Origin: Dryocosmus kuriphilus
Taxonomy: Eukaryota > Arthropoda > Insecta > Hymenoptera > Cynipidae
NCBI GenBank assembly: GCA_038277395.1
Contig: CM076195.1
Coordinates: 16,500,535-16,564,534, forward strand
Direction: 5' to 3'
DNA: 64,000 bases
Below the pieces are notes generated by a model. That model ran no database searches. It was not told the DNA's origin and worked only from the letters and a program-made list of their open reading frames with translations. Every line of letters begins with the position of its first letter. Positions within the stretch are counted from its first letter, which is position 1. The translations under genes and the position numbers were made by a program. Positions 32,930 through 45,857 of the stretch are shown in pieces.

Positions 32930-34985
32930 AATAAAGTCAAAAATTCAAGATTCAATAATAGACATTTATTCAACGTTTCGACTTTTAATTGTAGGTCTTC
33001 TTCAGGAATGTCTACAAAAATATAATATATGTAAGAAATGGACATAAATACAAATGATAGAAGTATAAGGCTATTTAACAAAATTCAGTAAAATAAAATT
33101 TGAAAATAATGTAATCATAATATATACCTTACTAGAAGCTTTTGTGGTCATAATAGTCAATGATCAATAATAAGTTGTAAATCAATCACATATCTAAGTA
33201 GTGTTAAAAAAACATACATTTTAAAATGTTTAGTATTAAAGTCTCAAAAAAAATGAAGCGACTCTAATTGTAATTACTAGATTACATTTTAAATAATGAA
33301 AAGGGCAATAATGTTGATGATTACACATCACAATATGAGTAGGAACTGAAGTTGAGAGTTTTCATAATAATCGGTGGTGTACTGATACATTTAGAAATTC
33401 GTTTTCAAGTAACCTCAGATGAAATATCGGGGAATTTCATTAAAATACTTTGTGTAAATTAGTTCAAAATGCAATTATATAATTTATTTATGTTCATTAT
33501 TTCGTTTGGTAAATTAATAGAAATGTTTTTAAATTTATTGATGAAAATAGATTCATAAATTCGTCTTTTTTAAGTAATATTTTCTTTGGAAAGAACTCTG
33601 ATGCCATTAAAATTAAATGAGTGATCAAACTTCCAACAGTGTTGTGCCAAACCTGTATTCAAATTAACAACCTGACAATCTCTTTTGTGTTCTGAAACGC
33701 TAGTTTTTAATCGCCTGCCAGTTTCAATAATGTATATTTTATTATAAACATTACATTTTATAAGCTAAACCACACCTGATTGATTTTCAATATTATCTAA
33801 ACCTTTTTTGTTAAAAATAAAATATTTAAATTGTGGTTGTTTTTAAAACAAACGTTAATTAAACATTTTTTTAAGGCAATCTTAAGTCTTTCTGAAAGAC
33901 CTTGTATATACGGTAAGGTAACTTTTTTTTTCAATAATTGAGCTGTTATAAAATTCATAGATACGTTCTTTGATGACATTTTCTATTAATACGTGAGAGT
34001 AATTATTTTGTTTAAGAATTTGCTTGATATATGTTAAGTTTTCTTTTCTAAATGTTTTATCACTAAGTTTTAATCATCTATGAACCAGTGCTTTTAATAA
34101 ACCAATTTTATGGCAAAGCATGTGGTGAGAATCATAATTTAAATAACGACCTGAATTTGAAAGGGTTTTAAGCCAATTGGTAATCAACTTTTCATCATTT
34201 GTTTTAATAATTGATAAATCAAGAAAATTTAGAGAATTATGTTTTTCAAGTTTAATGGTAAATTGAATAGAATCTTCTATGCTGTTGACTGTAGTCAATA
34301 AGTCATTAATTTTATTAGTGGGAGCAGTTGTGAAAATATCATCCACGTATCGCTTGTAAGTTAAAGGTTGAAAATTTAGCTTATTTAAAGCTCTTTTTTC
34401 GATATCTTCTAGTACAATATTTGAGATAATTGTTGAAAGTGGGGAGCCCATAGGGCATCCTGATATTTGGTGACTAAATTTGTTGTTAAAGGAGAAAAAT
34501 AGTGTTGTTAAAAACTGTTCTGGTAGCGATTAAAATCTCATTTTTAGATATTGTAGTTAAGTTACGATGAAGATTAAGGTTTTCTTCGACACACTCTAAG
34601 GCTAAATCTAATGGGATGCTGACGAACATAGAAATGACATTCAAAGATAATAAAGAATACGTTTTTGGTATGTTTAAATCTTTTAGATCATTTTTAAGTT
34701 AAAAGATATTTTTAAGAAAATAACTAGTAGTTACAGAAATCGGTTTTAAAATATTGGCTAAATATTTAGCAAGATTGTAGGTGGGTGAGATAATAGTTAA
34801 AACTATTAATCGCCAACTTAATGTAGGTTTGTGAGTTTTTGGTAAAGCATAAGCCTTGGCAACGAGACTATTTTGAGATTTTAACATATAGATAGTTCGA
34901 TCACTAATGTAACCCTTTTCATTCAATCTGGTAACAATATCGTTACATTTATTTTCGATACTAGGAAATTTTCTAACAGTTTTGT
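32930..34985 (-). mobile_element. 5'-truncated Penelope-like retroelement
   Basis: Reading leftward from about 34985, fragments of a Penelope-type RT are followed by a GIY-YIG endonuclease and a 3' UTR reaching about 32930. The upstream part of the RT is absent, and the right junction abuts a resumed foldback arm (TCTACAAATT from 35008), so the element inserted into foldback sequence. All coding parts are broken by shifts. Penelope elements use GIY-YIG cleavage for insertion, unlike LINEs. Confidence 0.8.
33590..34970 (-). pseudogene. Penelope RT with C-terminal GIY-YIG domain, fragmented
   Basis: On the - strand: KAYALPKTHKP and SPTYNLAKYLA (about 34870-34760, RT fingers), then MGSPLSTIISNIVLEDIE (34451-34398), RYVDDIFTT with the catalytic Asp pair (about 34362-34336), and LNFLDLSI (about 34230). 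Further on come LPYIQGLSERLK (about 33920-33885) and the endonuclease core KIYIIETGRRLK...SEHKRDC (about 33740-33675). Order and motifs match Penelope-like elements. The expected GIG-type YIG reads YII, and reading frames change between blocks, so it is inactive. The N-terminal RT portion is missing by truncation. Confidence 0.8.
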
Positions 34986-35002
34986 AAAGAAAGAGAAGAA
35001 GA

Positions 35003-36680
35003 AAGAGTCTACAAATTATGTTTTAACCATTTTTCGATAACATGCACGGTTTTTTGTTTTAGTCGAGAAAACGTTATTAAAAATAAACACTGCGGTTTCT
35101 TGCCAAAATATTCAAGATACGACAAAAATGATAATAAACAAGGTTGTTCAGCTCAAAAAGGTCTACAAATTTGGTCTCCATCATTTTTTCGGACAGACGC
35201 GTAGTTTTTGAGTTATTCGTGAAATATATTATTAAATACAAACAAATCCACTTTTCAGCAAAACTATTCGAGATACGAGAAAATAGTAAGAAGTAGAGAA
35301 TTATTGTTCATCTTAAAAAGATCTACAAATTTGCTTAAAACTATTTTCTGTTCCAACGCATAGTTTATTAATGAAACGTATAATAGTTGTTTTAGTCAAA
35401 AAATACATTACCATGAAGTTAATAAGAAAGTTTGTAAAAGTTATTAAAAAATCTGCTCTCTACTCAGGCACATTTTCATCGCGTTTCTCACGCTTACCAG
35501 TCAATTAAAGTATATCAAAAACGTGAATTGCTTGATTTTTACATTCACATCAGAGAAGGTATTAGATTTATGTAAAATTTGACCCCCTCCCCCCCAGTTT
35601 TCATCAAATCTCCACTTTTTGATACCCCCTGAGTCAGAAAAAACTGTTTTTTACGACGGCGTCTGTTTGTTGTCGTCGTTGTCGTTGCCTGTAGTCACGA
35701 TAACATTCGAAAGACTAATCAGATTAGATTATGCTTTAGCACACTTCTTTAGGGTGCAAAGAGAAAGGACTAGTTTGTTAACCAGCGGTTTTTGACAAGT
35801 GGTTATTGTTTTATCCATCAAAAACGGTTTTCACAAAATCAAAAAATTAATTTTTCGGCTAAACTATGCGAGATGCAAGAAAAATAGTCGATAGTAAAAT
35901 TGTTAACCTTAAAAATATGTACAAATTTTGTTTCCACCATTTTTCGATAAAATGCACAGTTTTTGTTTTAATCGAGAAAATGTTTTTAAAAATAAAAAAG
36001 TCAAATTTCCCGCCAAACTATGCAAGATACGAAAAAAGAATAATAAATAAAGTTATTTAGCTCAAAAAGATCTACAAATTTGCTCTCTATCATTTTCTTG
36101 AACAGACGCGTAGTTTTTGAGTTATTCGTGGAATATGTTATGAAAGGAAACCACTTTTCAGCAAAACTGTGCAAGATATGAGAAAATATTAACAAGCAGA
36201 ATTATTCACCTTGGAAAGAGCTACAAAATTTATTTATAAGACTCATCGTTTTACTTATGAGAATCGAAATCCTGCACTGTGAAAATTTGGAAAATCACAA
36301 GAAAACTTTACCAATCTGCAATGTGTTTAAAAAAAATTGAATTGTCGAGCGCGAAGCGCAAGTGTCATGATGAGAATGTATTCCTTAAGCTCGATAGAGC
36401 CTTGAGTAATATAATTTCTTTTGTAATTTTTAATCAAAAATTCACATTTAATAATCTCATTAAAAGTAGGTGTTTTGAAATTTTAAGACCTACGTAATGA
36501 ATACCAAGCACGATGTGCAAGGACCAAAAACATCCAAGCGCGAAGCGCGAGGCTTAAATATATCGGAGCGCGGAACGCGACGACCACCACACCGCGCGCC
36601 GTAGGCGCGCTCATACTTCGCGCGAAGTGCGGCGCGCGATGAGAATATGCCCGCGAAGCGGGCAGATGTTTTGTAATTGA
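35003..36680. mobile_element. Second, partial copy of the foldback element
   Basis: This repeats the centre and right-arm half of 29720-32860: 35530-35860 matches 31400-31830 (TCAGAGAAGGTATTAGATTT, the GTCGTT tract, CACGATAAC), and 35860-36670 matches the subrepeats and the GC-rich block (36340-36370, 36530-36665). 35003-35480 repeats subrepeats of an adjacent arm. It is more diverged, and the (GTCGTT)n tract is much shorter. Together with the first copy this shows a dispersed family. Confidence 0.78.
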
Positions 36681-37075
36681 AATATCGGACTGAAACTTCC
36701 AGACAAGTAAAGCGGAACATCAAACTATGCTTCTATATATACACCATTTAAGTATAAACAGTGTAAAAATATTTGTTATAAATAAATAAATTCCCAGGAA
36801 TACCGACCGTGCTGTAGAACTCTATAATCAATTTATCTTTTTCTTAATGGAGCAGTATTGAGATAAACGATCCCTCGGTCTTGAAGAAAATTAGGCAAAC
36901 ATCGTTAGCAAATATCGTACACAATAATTTTTGTACGTATAGTGCAAATAAACAGACAAGTATGTAAATTCGCGGTGTCAGTCAAGCAGAGGCGTGTCGC
37001 ACGCGCGCCGCACCGTCGCGTCGCTGTCATGTGGAAGCGGTGTTGTTTGGAACTTAATTATGCAGGCCTTTAGCA
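36680..37075. mobile_element. Fragment of the TTAA-flanked TIR family, inverted
   Basis: 36795-37070 matches the complement of 11130-11400: shared blocks include ATACCGACCG, TTGAAGAAAAT, AATTTTTGTACGTATAGT and GTAAATTCGCGG. ATATCGGACTGAAACTT at 36684-36700 matches the arm of that element. Ends are not preserved. Confidence 0.75.
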
Positions 37076-37790
37076 ATGCAGATTGATTATTTTTATGATA
37101 AACTTATATTGTTTACACAAATCTATGCTTTGCCATGCGCGGTTCTTTTGCACTAATTAATACTTTCCCAAATTTATTCTGGTTTTTTTAACCATTATTT
37201 TTAAATATGATGGAAAAATATCGATCTTAGGACTCGCTTCGTCGGTCAATGTAAGTGTTACATATCAAATTTTTTTCAGAGTTTTGACATTCTTTTGGAT
37301 ATAGTTCTGGCGTTCCGGATGCTTTTCAGAAATAATCCTGGGCAATTTCACCAAAAAATAGCTATACCCAAACTATTCAAAAATTCGATTTTTTGACGAA
37401 TCCTTTAATTCCAGGAGCGCTCTGGAATTCTGAAAAATAAAACTTCACAAAAGACAAAAACTTAAAAGTTACAGCACTTTTAAATTACCCAAAAAAATTT
37501 GAGTTTGAAAATTTTAGAATTTGATTCTGATCAGAGTTATTTTCTCCTCCAGAGCAGTTAGTAGTATAGCTTTGCAGGAACTAGGCCACACACGACAAGT
37601 TTCACGTTGACGCCCACAGATGGCGCCACAACTCCCTCAGTCGTTCTTTTCCAGGCCAAGTTATCGACAGTCGATATTACCCTCGGTCGGTAATGCTATG
37701 TATTTCTAGCCGCCGCCCCTAGAGGGTGTCACTTTCACTGTTGATAATGCAGATTTCTAATAGTCAACAGATGGTACTACATTTAAAATT
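37076..37790. other. Non-repetitive-looking stretch, no gene found
   Basis: Contains CCACAGATGGCGCCACAACT near 37606. No open frame supported. Confidence 0.4.
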
Positions 37791-38055
37791 TTTTTTAAAT
37801 TAAATAAATTAAATAAATAAAATAAGTGAAGTAAATAAAGTACATTAAGTAAATAAAGTAAATAAACTAAATAAACTAAATACAGTAAATAAATTAAATA
37901 GAGTAAATAAAATAAATAATGTAAATAAAGTCAATAAATTCAATAAAGTAAATAAAGTAAATAAATAAATAAATAGAGTAAGTAAAGTAAATAAAGTAAA
38001 TAAAGTAAATATAGTAAATAAAGTAAATAAAATAAATAAAATAAATATTTAGTTA
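37790..38055 (+). repeat. (AAATAAAGT)n low-complexity tract
   Basis: Imperfect AAATA/AAATAAAGT repeats over 260 bp, abutting the LINE 3' fragment. Confidence 0.85.
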
Positions 38056-38690
38056 GTTAATTTATTTAATCTCTCCCTCTTACGGGTTTTAGGGCACCCG
38101 CTCCCTGTACATATGATTACAATTCATCCTTACTCTAACTTAAACGCTACTTATAATCTAATGTAACGCCTTTCTTAACAATAATTTCCAATACTAATAC
38201 TAATTCTTCTATAAATTTTCTCCGATTACTTTTTACTATCCTTTTTCAGGATTACTTGTTTGGCTCTACCCTGTTCCCTTGCTTTCTCTTAATTCGTCCA
38301 ATCTCTTCATCCATGTTGCTCCCTGCTCATTACCATCCAAAATCCACCTTATAGACTCATCCACACTCAACTGACCATCTCCCTTCCCTGTACACCTCTC
38401 TGATACATGTATCCATAACACCATTTCGAATCCACATACTCTGCACAGATTCTCCTCTTCATCGATCCAATGCCTACAAGCTCTCACTTCTTCTCACATT
38501 CTGAACCGTATCACTCTACACCATTCATCTTCGTTTTTTATTTTTTGTAGATATGCTGGTTCTGTCAACCCTTTGACCATCATATAGGTATCATCTATTA
38601 TATTTTGAGTCCATAATCTTTTTCCACCTCTCTTCACCTTGTTTTACTAACAACTCTAACTCTATGACCTGCCATTCTGCAACCCTTCTC
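38056..38690 (-). mobile_element. 3' fragment of the 39-50 kb LINE family, copy A
   Basis: The - strand frame 38487-38266 reads a C-terminal piece with CRHWIDEEENLCRVCGF...H....C and RWILDG, matching the ORF2 C-terminus of the LINE at 39374-50128 (CKYWMSEEMKMCRVYRY, RWILDGC). A 3' UTR follows to the left, ending TAAATTAACTAACTAAAT. 5'-truncated. Confidence 0.82.
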
Positions 38691-38696
38691 GTATAT

Positions 38697-38875
38697 CACA
38701 AAATAAAATAAACAAAATAAATAAAAGAAATAAAATAAATAAAATAAATAAAATAAAAAAAATAAATAAAATAAAAAAAAAATAAAATAAATAAAATAAA
38801 TAAAATAAATAAAACAAATAAAATGAATAAAATTAATAAAATAACCAAAATAAATAAAATAAATAAGATAAATGT
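38697..38875 (+). repeat. (AAATA)n tract
   Basis: AAATAAAATA-type repeats between LINE fragments A and B. The - strand open frame of Phe, Tyr and Ile across it is an artefact. Confidence 0.85.
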
Positions 38876-38877
38876 TC

Positions 38878-39290
38878 ATTTAGTTAGTTTATTTAATCTC
38901 TCCCTTTTACGGGTTTGAGGGCCTCCACTCCCTGTACATATGATTCCAACTCATCCTTACTCTAACTTAACCACTACTTATAATATAATGTAACGCCTTT
39001 CTTAGCAATAATTTCCAATACTAATATTAATTCTACTAATGAGCGATCAGCCGGCGCTTCCGCTTCCTTTTACCGTAAAAATACATTTTCTCCAGTTACT
39101 TTTTATTTTTCTTTTTCAGAATTACTTGTTTGGCTTTACCCTGTTCCCTTGCTTTCTCTTAATTCTTCCAATGTCTTCATCCGTGCTGCTCCCTGCTCAT
39201 TACCATCCAAAATCCATCTTACAGACTCATCCACAAACAAGTGACCATCTTCCTCACCTGTACCCCTCTCTAATACATATATCTATGACA
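38878..39290 (-). mobile_element. 3' fragment of the same LINE family, copy B
   Basis: It repeats copy A nearly base for base from ATTTAGTTAGTTTATTTAAT onward (CTCTCCCTTTTACGGGTTTG, CTCCCTGTACATATGATT). A 33-bp stretch near 39030-39090 (GAGCGATCAGCCGGCGCTTC) is unlike copy A and looks like a small insertion. Confidence 0.8.
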
Positions 39291-39373
39291 TGAAATAAAA
39301 TCCATGAAATAAATAAAATAAATAAAATAAATAAAATAAATAAAATAAATAAAATAAGTAAAATAAATAAAAT
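39291..39373 (+). repeat. (AAATA)n tract preceding the LINE 5' end
   Basis: AAATAAAATA repeats ending in ATAG just before the LINE start at about 39374. Confidence 0.8.
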
Positions 39374-39647
39374 AGGGCTTCCGTTTCCGGTACCGAAAGG
39401 TAAAGTACGCGTGTTTATTCTGTGCTACCTTTTTTGGTTTTGGTAACGGATGTGGAGGTGTGATTGTGGTGAGAGGCGATAAGGGAGGTGAGTTTAGTGA
39501 AAGGCTTGTGTGGTAGTGCGGGGAAGTTGTTTTGTAAAGTTAAAAGGGTTGAAATGAAAGTCGAAAGTGAGAGTTTAGAGGTTAGTTGCCGAGGTCGAAA
39601 AAGTGAGAGGGAAGATAGGGGACAGCAGATCGGTAAGTTAGACCAGC

Positions 39648-40824
39648 ATGTTTACAGTGAGGAGCCCAATGGTGGCCAGTAGAGGACAGCAGCAGGTAGA
39701 TAACCTCGGTGCTAATGAGCTCACTGAGGCCGGCAAAACAAGGAGGGGTAAGGGTGATGCCAGGGATAGTACTGATGATGGGCAGATGCAGTTTACTACG
39801 CCAGAAAACTTTGTTAGGGGTGAGAAGGAAGGGGGAATAGCCGACAGAAGAACTCGAGGTAGACCGCCAAATCGGGAACTGCTTAGTAGATCGAGATCTA
39901 GCAGTTTAGGATCGCGACAACTTTTTGTCAAGTGGAGACAGGGGGGAGAGTTAACCGATAAAAGCGGTTAGGTGGACAAGACGGAAGATAGTAAAATATC
40001 AAGAGAAGAAGAGGGGCATGATCCGGGAGAGGAGAAATTGTGGAAAAGGCTTAAAAAAAAGTCTCCACCGGAGAGGAATAAGGCAAAAGGAAAAGTCGAG
40101 TTAGAGAATCTGGAAAGTCTCATTAAAGGGTTTAGAGAGGAAACGAACCGCAGTCTAAATGTCATGCTAAGGAGAGGGGATGAGGTCTCGGAGGAAATAA
40201 CGAAAGTTAGAGAAAATTGGGAAGAATGGGATCTGGAGTGGCGGCAAGAAAAAGGTAAGGTTTGGAAACAGTTAAAGGATATCGGGAAAAAGCAGAGAAT
40301 GAGTGAGGAAGAGAGAGAAAATAAAAGAATTGAATGAGAATGTTATCCTAGAAAATGTGAGAATGAAATCAAGATTGAGAGAATTAGAAAGGAAAATGGA
40401 AATAGAAAAGAAGAAGAAACGTAGTAGAAATATAGTGATTAGAGGAATGAAACTGGATAGTGGATCAGGAAGAGAAGAAGTGGAAAGGTTGTTATGGTAA
40501 ATTGGAAGAAAAGTGCATGTGGAAGAGGTAAATGGAGCGTGAAGGAAGGATAAAGGTAAATCGAGTGTATATATAGTGAAAGTGAGAAGTGAGGAAGAAA
40601 AAGATGATATTATGAGAAAAAAGAAGGCTTTAAAGGGAAAGGAAGAAAGGATAGAGAAGGATATGACGTGGAATGAAAGAAGAAGAAAATCGATGATGAA
40701 ACAGAGAGCATGGAGTGAAAGAATGAAAGGGAACATGGTATGGATAGGGAAAGATAGGATGTGGGTAAACGGTAATGCGTGGATATGGGATGAAGAAGAA
40801 GAAAAGTTGTGTGGAAGTGTATAG
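39648..40824 (+). pseudogene. LINE ORF1: coiled coil plus RRM-like domain, broken
   Basis: The frame opens at 39648 (MFTVRSPMVASRGQQQ), has TAG at 39969-39971, continues in frame to about 40334, then shifts into another frame that runs to 40824 with two further stops (40498-40500 and about 40540). A long charged coiled coil covers about 40090-40410. RNIVIRGMKL and ALKGKEERIEKDMTWNERRR follow, which match the RRM and C-terminal pattern of L1-type ORF1 RNA chaperones. Placed immediately upstream of ORF2. Inactive. Confidence 0.65.
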
Positions 40825-43800
40825 GGAGGGTACATGGCGATGAGGGGAAGAACCAAAGGCTAGTGGTAGAAGGGAGTAGATAATGGAAACAGTAGAGGGT
40901 GAAACGAAAGAAGGAGGAGAAGGCGGAGTCACGTAGTTTCCACGAAAATAGGGAGTGGTCGTAAGAAAGAAAGAAGGGAGAAAGGAAGGAAAAATGAAAT
41001 GAGAGTAGCATTTTGGAATTCATCAGGGCTAATGAATAAAGATGAAGAGTTCTGGGAAGAGGTGAAGAAATGGGATGTAGTAATGTTGAGTGAAACCTGG
41101 GTAGATGAAAAGGGTTGGAGGAGGTTGAAAAAGGAATTTACCCAGGGGTTATATATGGAAGATGCAAGAGGAAAAGGAAGAGAATGTAAAGGGAAGAAAG
41201 AAGGGAGGCATAGTATCAGGAGTAAGGAATGATTTGGTAGTTGAAGAGAGAATAGAAATGGCATTTGAGGAAACAGATGGAGTAATGACGAGAATGGTGA
41301 GGATAGGAAGAAGAAAGGTGAGCAAAGTTTGCATCTACAAGAGAAGGGGAGAAGAAGAAGATTAGAGTGGGATTAGGAAATCGGTGGTGAAAAAGGATGA
41401 AGAATTGGTTTAATAGGAAGCGATCTGAATGCTTGGACAGGGGAACAGGGAGGGGAAATATGGGATGAAGAGAGTGAGACCTTCAGGAGGAAATCGAAAC
41501 ATAAACAGGTGGACCGGGAGAGTAGGAATCTACTGGAAATTCTGGGATAAACAGGATGGTTCATTTGTAATGGGAACTCGGAGGGGAATGAGGAAGGAGA
41601 GATTACATTTACAGTAAAAGGGGAAACAGTAATAGACTACATTATGGCAGAGGAAAGTATAAGAAGGCTATCGGAAAGAATGGAAGTAGAAAACGAAATA
41701 GGGTCAGAACACTTCCCGGCAATTGCAACGTTGAAGTATGTGAATGGGCGAAGAGAGGGAAGGAAAAAGGAGGGAGTGAGAAGGAAGAAAGCAAAGATGG
41801 GCAAGTGGGGAGTTGGTAAAATAAGAGAATATACGGAAAGAATGGTAGAAGACAATATTATGATTGAAGAGGGGGAACGCGTGGATGCGATGTTGTGTAA
41901 GATAAAGGAAAGGGTAGAGAAGATTGTTGAAGAAATTAGGCCAAGTGAGGAGGAAAGAAGGGAGAAAACAGGATGGTGGGACGTGGAATATATAGAGAGT
42001 CAAGAACGCATGAAGTTATCGTTAGAGGATTGGAGAAGAGGAGAGATAGATGGAAAAGAATATAGTAAAAGAGAAAGGGAACACGAGAAATTACTAGATG
42101 TGAAAAGACAAGAGGAAAAGGTGAGGTACATGGAAGAGGTAGAGAGAACAATAAAGGAAGGAAGAGAATGGGAGGTGATCAACAGAGAGAGGTGTGGATG
42201 GAAAGGAATCAATGAAGAGATAAATATGGATGAATGGACGGTATACTTCAAGAAATTGCTAGGAGGCGTGGATAGCAAAGTGAAGGGGGAAGGCAGAAAG
42301 AGCAAGGATGGAGGAATAGAAGGGGGCAATGAGGTGACCAGAGAGGAGGTGAATCAAGCAATTGAGAAGTTAAAAAGAAACAGGCGACAGGAGAGGATGG
42401 GATGGAGAATAAAGCGTTGACATTTGGAAGAAGAAGGATTAGAGAAGATCTCTGGAAAGTATGTAATAGAGTATGGAGAGGGGAAAGCTGGCCCAAGGAG
42501 TGAAAACAGGTTTGGTAGTTCCGTTATTAAAGAAAGGTAGGGGTAGAAAAGTGGAAGATTATAGATAAATCACTCTCATGCCAGTAACGTATAAAATTTA
42601 CGCGGAGGTGCTTAGGAAGAGATTAGAAGAACAGGTAGAAGATAAAGGAAGTATTCCACACAATCAAACAGGATTCAGGAAGGGAATGGGAACAGTGGAT
42701 GACATTTTCGTTCTGAATTATCTGGTCAACAGGAACCTGGGACAGAAAAAAGAAAAGCTGGTTGCACTCTTCGTAGATTTTAAGGCAGCTTTCGACTCCG
42801 TGAATAGGAAAGTTTTGTGGAAGGCAGTGAAAGGAAGGAAGGTCGAAGAAGAGTTGATTGAGAGGATAAAAGAAGCCTTTACGGAGACAAAGACAAGCGT
42901 GAGGATCGTGGAACAGGAAGGGGAGGAGTTTTGGACAGGGAGGGGCCTCAGGCAAGGTTGCAAGCTAAGTGCATTGTTAGTTAGCATAATTGTTAGCAGA
43001 CCTAGAAGAGAAAATGGAAAAGAATGGTAAAGAAGGTAAAGTTCTAGGCAATAAAAGAATATACTCACTAGCGTACGCGAACGATGTGGTGCTTCTAGCA
43101 GAGAATGAGAATGAAATGAGGTTGCTAATGAAAGGATTCAAAGAGTATGGGAGAGAGAAAGACTTGACAATTAATGTGCTGAAGAAAAAAATAGTATATT
43201 TCACAAAGAGAAAGAATGAAGTAAAGTATGGATGGAAGATAAATGGAGAAATGGTAGAAGTGGTAGAGGAATTTTGTTATTTAAAATTTTGGTTCAAAGC
43301 AGGAGATTGAAATGATCTTCAGGTAAAAGAAAGGATGGAAAGTTCGAGTAAGGTGATGGGTCAAGTGTGGGCGATTGGAAAAAGAAGATTCAAAGAGGAC
43401 TGGAAGATGAGATTATAGCTGTTTGACTCACTAGTATGGTCAGTGATGTGCTACGGAGTAGAAATATGGGGTTGGAAGGAGTACAAGAAGGTAGAAAACA
43501 TGCAAGAAAGATTTCTGAAATGGGTTATGGGAGTAAGCTGAAACTGCCCAGGTTCTATGTTGAGAGAAGAAACAGGGAGAGAGAAATTGGTGATAAGGCA
43601 GAAAGAAAGGGTCTGGAATTTCGAAGAAAATGGCACAAGTGTGCCGACAGGAATTAATAAACAGAGAGAGGAGAGGTAACACGGGACATTTGAAATGGGA
43701 GGAAGAGAAATGTCAAGTTAGAAGGGAATGGAGAATGTGTGACGAGGGGAGAGATTGGCAGGAAATTGAAGGGGAAATGAGTAAGAAACAGGAAGAGAAG

Positions 43801-45857
43801 AGGTGGGAAATGATTATAGGGTCAAAATATAATAAATGGTACAAATTCTTCAAGATGGAAGGGGTCCCAGAATATTTAGGGAAATTGTAAAAGTAGTGCT
43901 AGTGGGCCAGGATAATACGTTGCAGAATGAGTGAAGGTATGAATGAATGTAAATATTGGATGAGTGAAGAAATGAAAATGTGCAGGGTATATAGATATGA
44001 AAGGGAATCATGGGAGCACGTGTTGGAGAGGTGCACAGCGAAATTTTTTTGTTTCGGCCGATCGAAACGCCATAGGTGTGAAACGATGCTCCGCCACGTC
44101 CACAACAAGCGTGGAAAATCCCAAATCTGTCGAAGGATATCTTCCACTGGTCCAACGACCTCAAAGTTTCGAAAATCTGGTACAATTATAGCAAAATTCA
44201 AATATGATTGGAGGTGACTTTTTTTCACTTTTCTTGCATTTATCACTGATATTAGGACTACATGGTATGGTTAAGGTCCTACAAATGCTTTGCAGTACGC
44301 TAAAATGACCCAAAAGGGAGGGGGGAAGAAGCAAAAATTGCCTGAAATTCGCCTGTTTTACCCAGAGATCCGCGGGTCATTTATCACCGATGTTGATGAT
44401 ACAAATGTATTTAATTGCATCTCCTAGCTCGTCTTCTACAGAAAACTACCCACAGCTCACCAAGTGGACGTGGCTGCAAAACGAGCTCCTTTTTTTTATA
44501 TACACTTTTTTTCCTTTTTATTTCTTTTTTAATTTTTTTGTGGCTTTTGTTTTATTATTATTTTTTATTTTTACTAATTTTTTTTAATTAGGGGAAAGAC
44601 AGGTATTTGTTGATTTTTATAGCTCTGTCTTTCTTACTTCTTTTTCTTACTTTCGTGCTTAGTTTTTTTTAAGTAATCACGCTTTGTTTCAAAGACAGGC
44701 AAAGCCTTCCTATCAGCCAGTGTGGCCCTAATGAGGCCATCTCGAGGATTTTGTCCACACACCTGAGATGAGGCTTCAGTCACTAATTTTACAGAACGCT
44801 CCACTGCCTGTGTGTGACAGGGCAAGGTGAAGATGGTGGGATTTGACTGACCATCAATTAACTGTTTGATTTCAGACTCAGACAAATTAGCTGTGATTGG
44901 AGGTTCCGTAACTGTGCAGCGATCCCAGAAAATCATATCTGTGTAGTCGGTAGCATCAAAATTTAGAGGAGGTACTCTAAATGCTCGCACGAAATCTTTC
45001 TGACGATCTCGTTCATCTAAGATATGCTGCGCTGCTCGCTCCCTTATGTGTTTCCTGTCATCTGCCAACATGCAAAGCAAAAGATTTTCAGGATGACTGA
45101 AAACGGCATTGCGTTGGATGACAGGATCAATTATCCTCCGCAGTTCAGGAAGCATGTAGCGGGAAGACTGAATTGTCTGCCATACGTGCTTTGAGCCTTC
45201 AGAACATGAATGATGCACTTTAACAGAAAACCATACTGGTGCATACACTTTAAAAATGAAATGCACAAGGGTTAAAAGTTCATTACTCGGATTAGGGCTC
45301 CCAACGTACAACCTGAGTGCTCTATTGGCAGTTGTGAGCCAACGTGCTTGATGCATCTGACCGGGGATCTTTGATGCCAATGTGGCTGGACAATCTCCGT
45401 TAATTATTGCTTGGCACATGTCATACAGGTAATTCTGGTCTGTGCTTAGTTCAGCACTATCCACCTCTGGTAGTGATGAACTTATTGCTTCAAATTCAAC
45501 TATAGGGAACTGTTCACAGAACGCGAGACTTCGCCCAATAGGACCAGAGAACGTTCGAGGCTCTGTTGTTACTCCGTCAACGTGCACAAGCAGATGTCTC
45601 AAGGGCAATTCATTGAAATGAAGAAGACATATCAACCATTGCAGGGGCCTCCCTAGCTGAACTTCGAAGAGTCGTATGGCACCGTTCTCAGCTCCAGTGT
45701 TCACTGCAGTACCATCGCAACCAACAGCACGAAGATCGAAGCTATTAATATTTTCTTGCTCAAAGTGATCAACAATTGCGGACTTTATTGCCACGCCAGA
45801 CCCGGAAGTAGGTATAACGTGATTCATGTAAATAGGACCTGGCTTATGAATGAGATA

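Noticed and set aside
38634..38879. Phe/Tyr/Ile-rich membrane-like protein on -
   Set aside because: Translation of the AAATA microsatellite; the same applies to 50065-50376 and 56975-57562.
40272..43204. Numerous - strand open frames across the LINE
   Set aside because: Shadows of the purine-rich LINE coding strand; the + frames carry the RT and endonuclease motifs.
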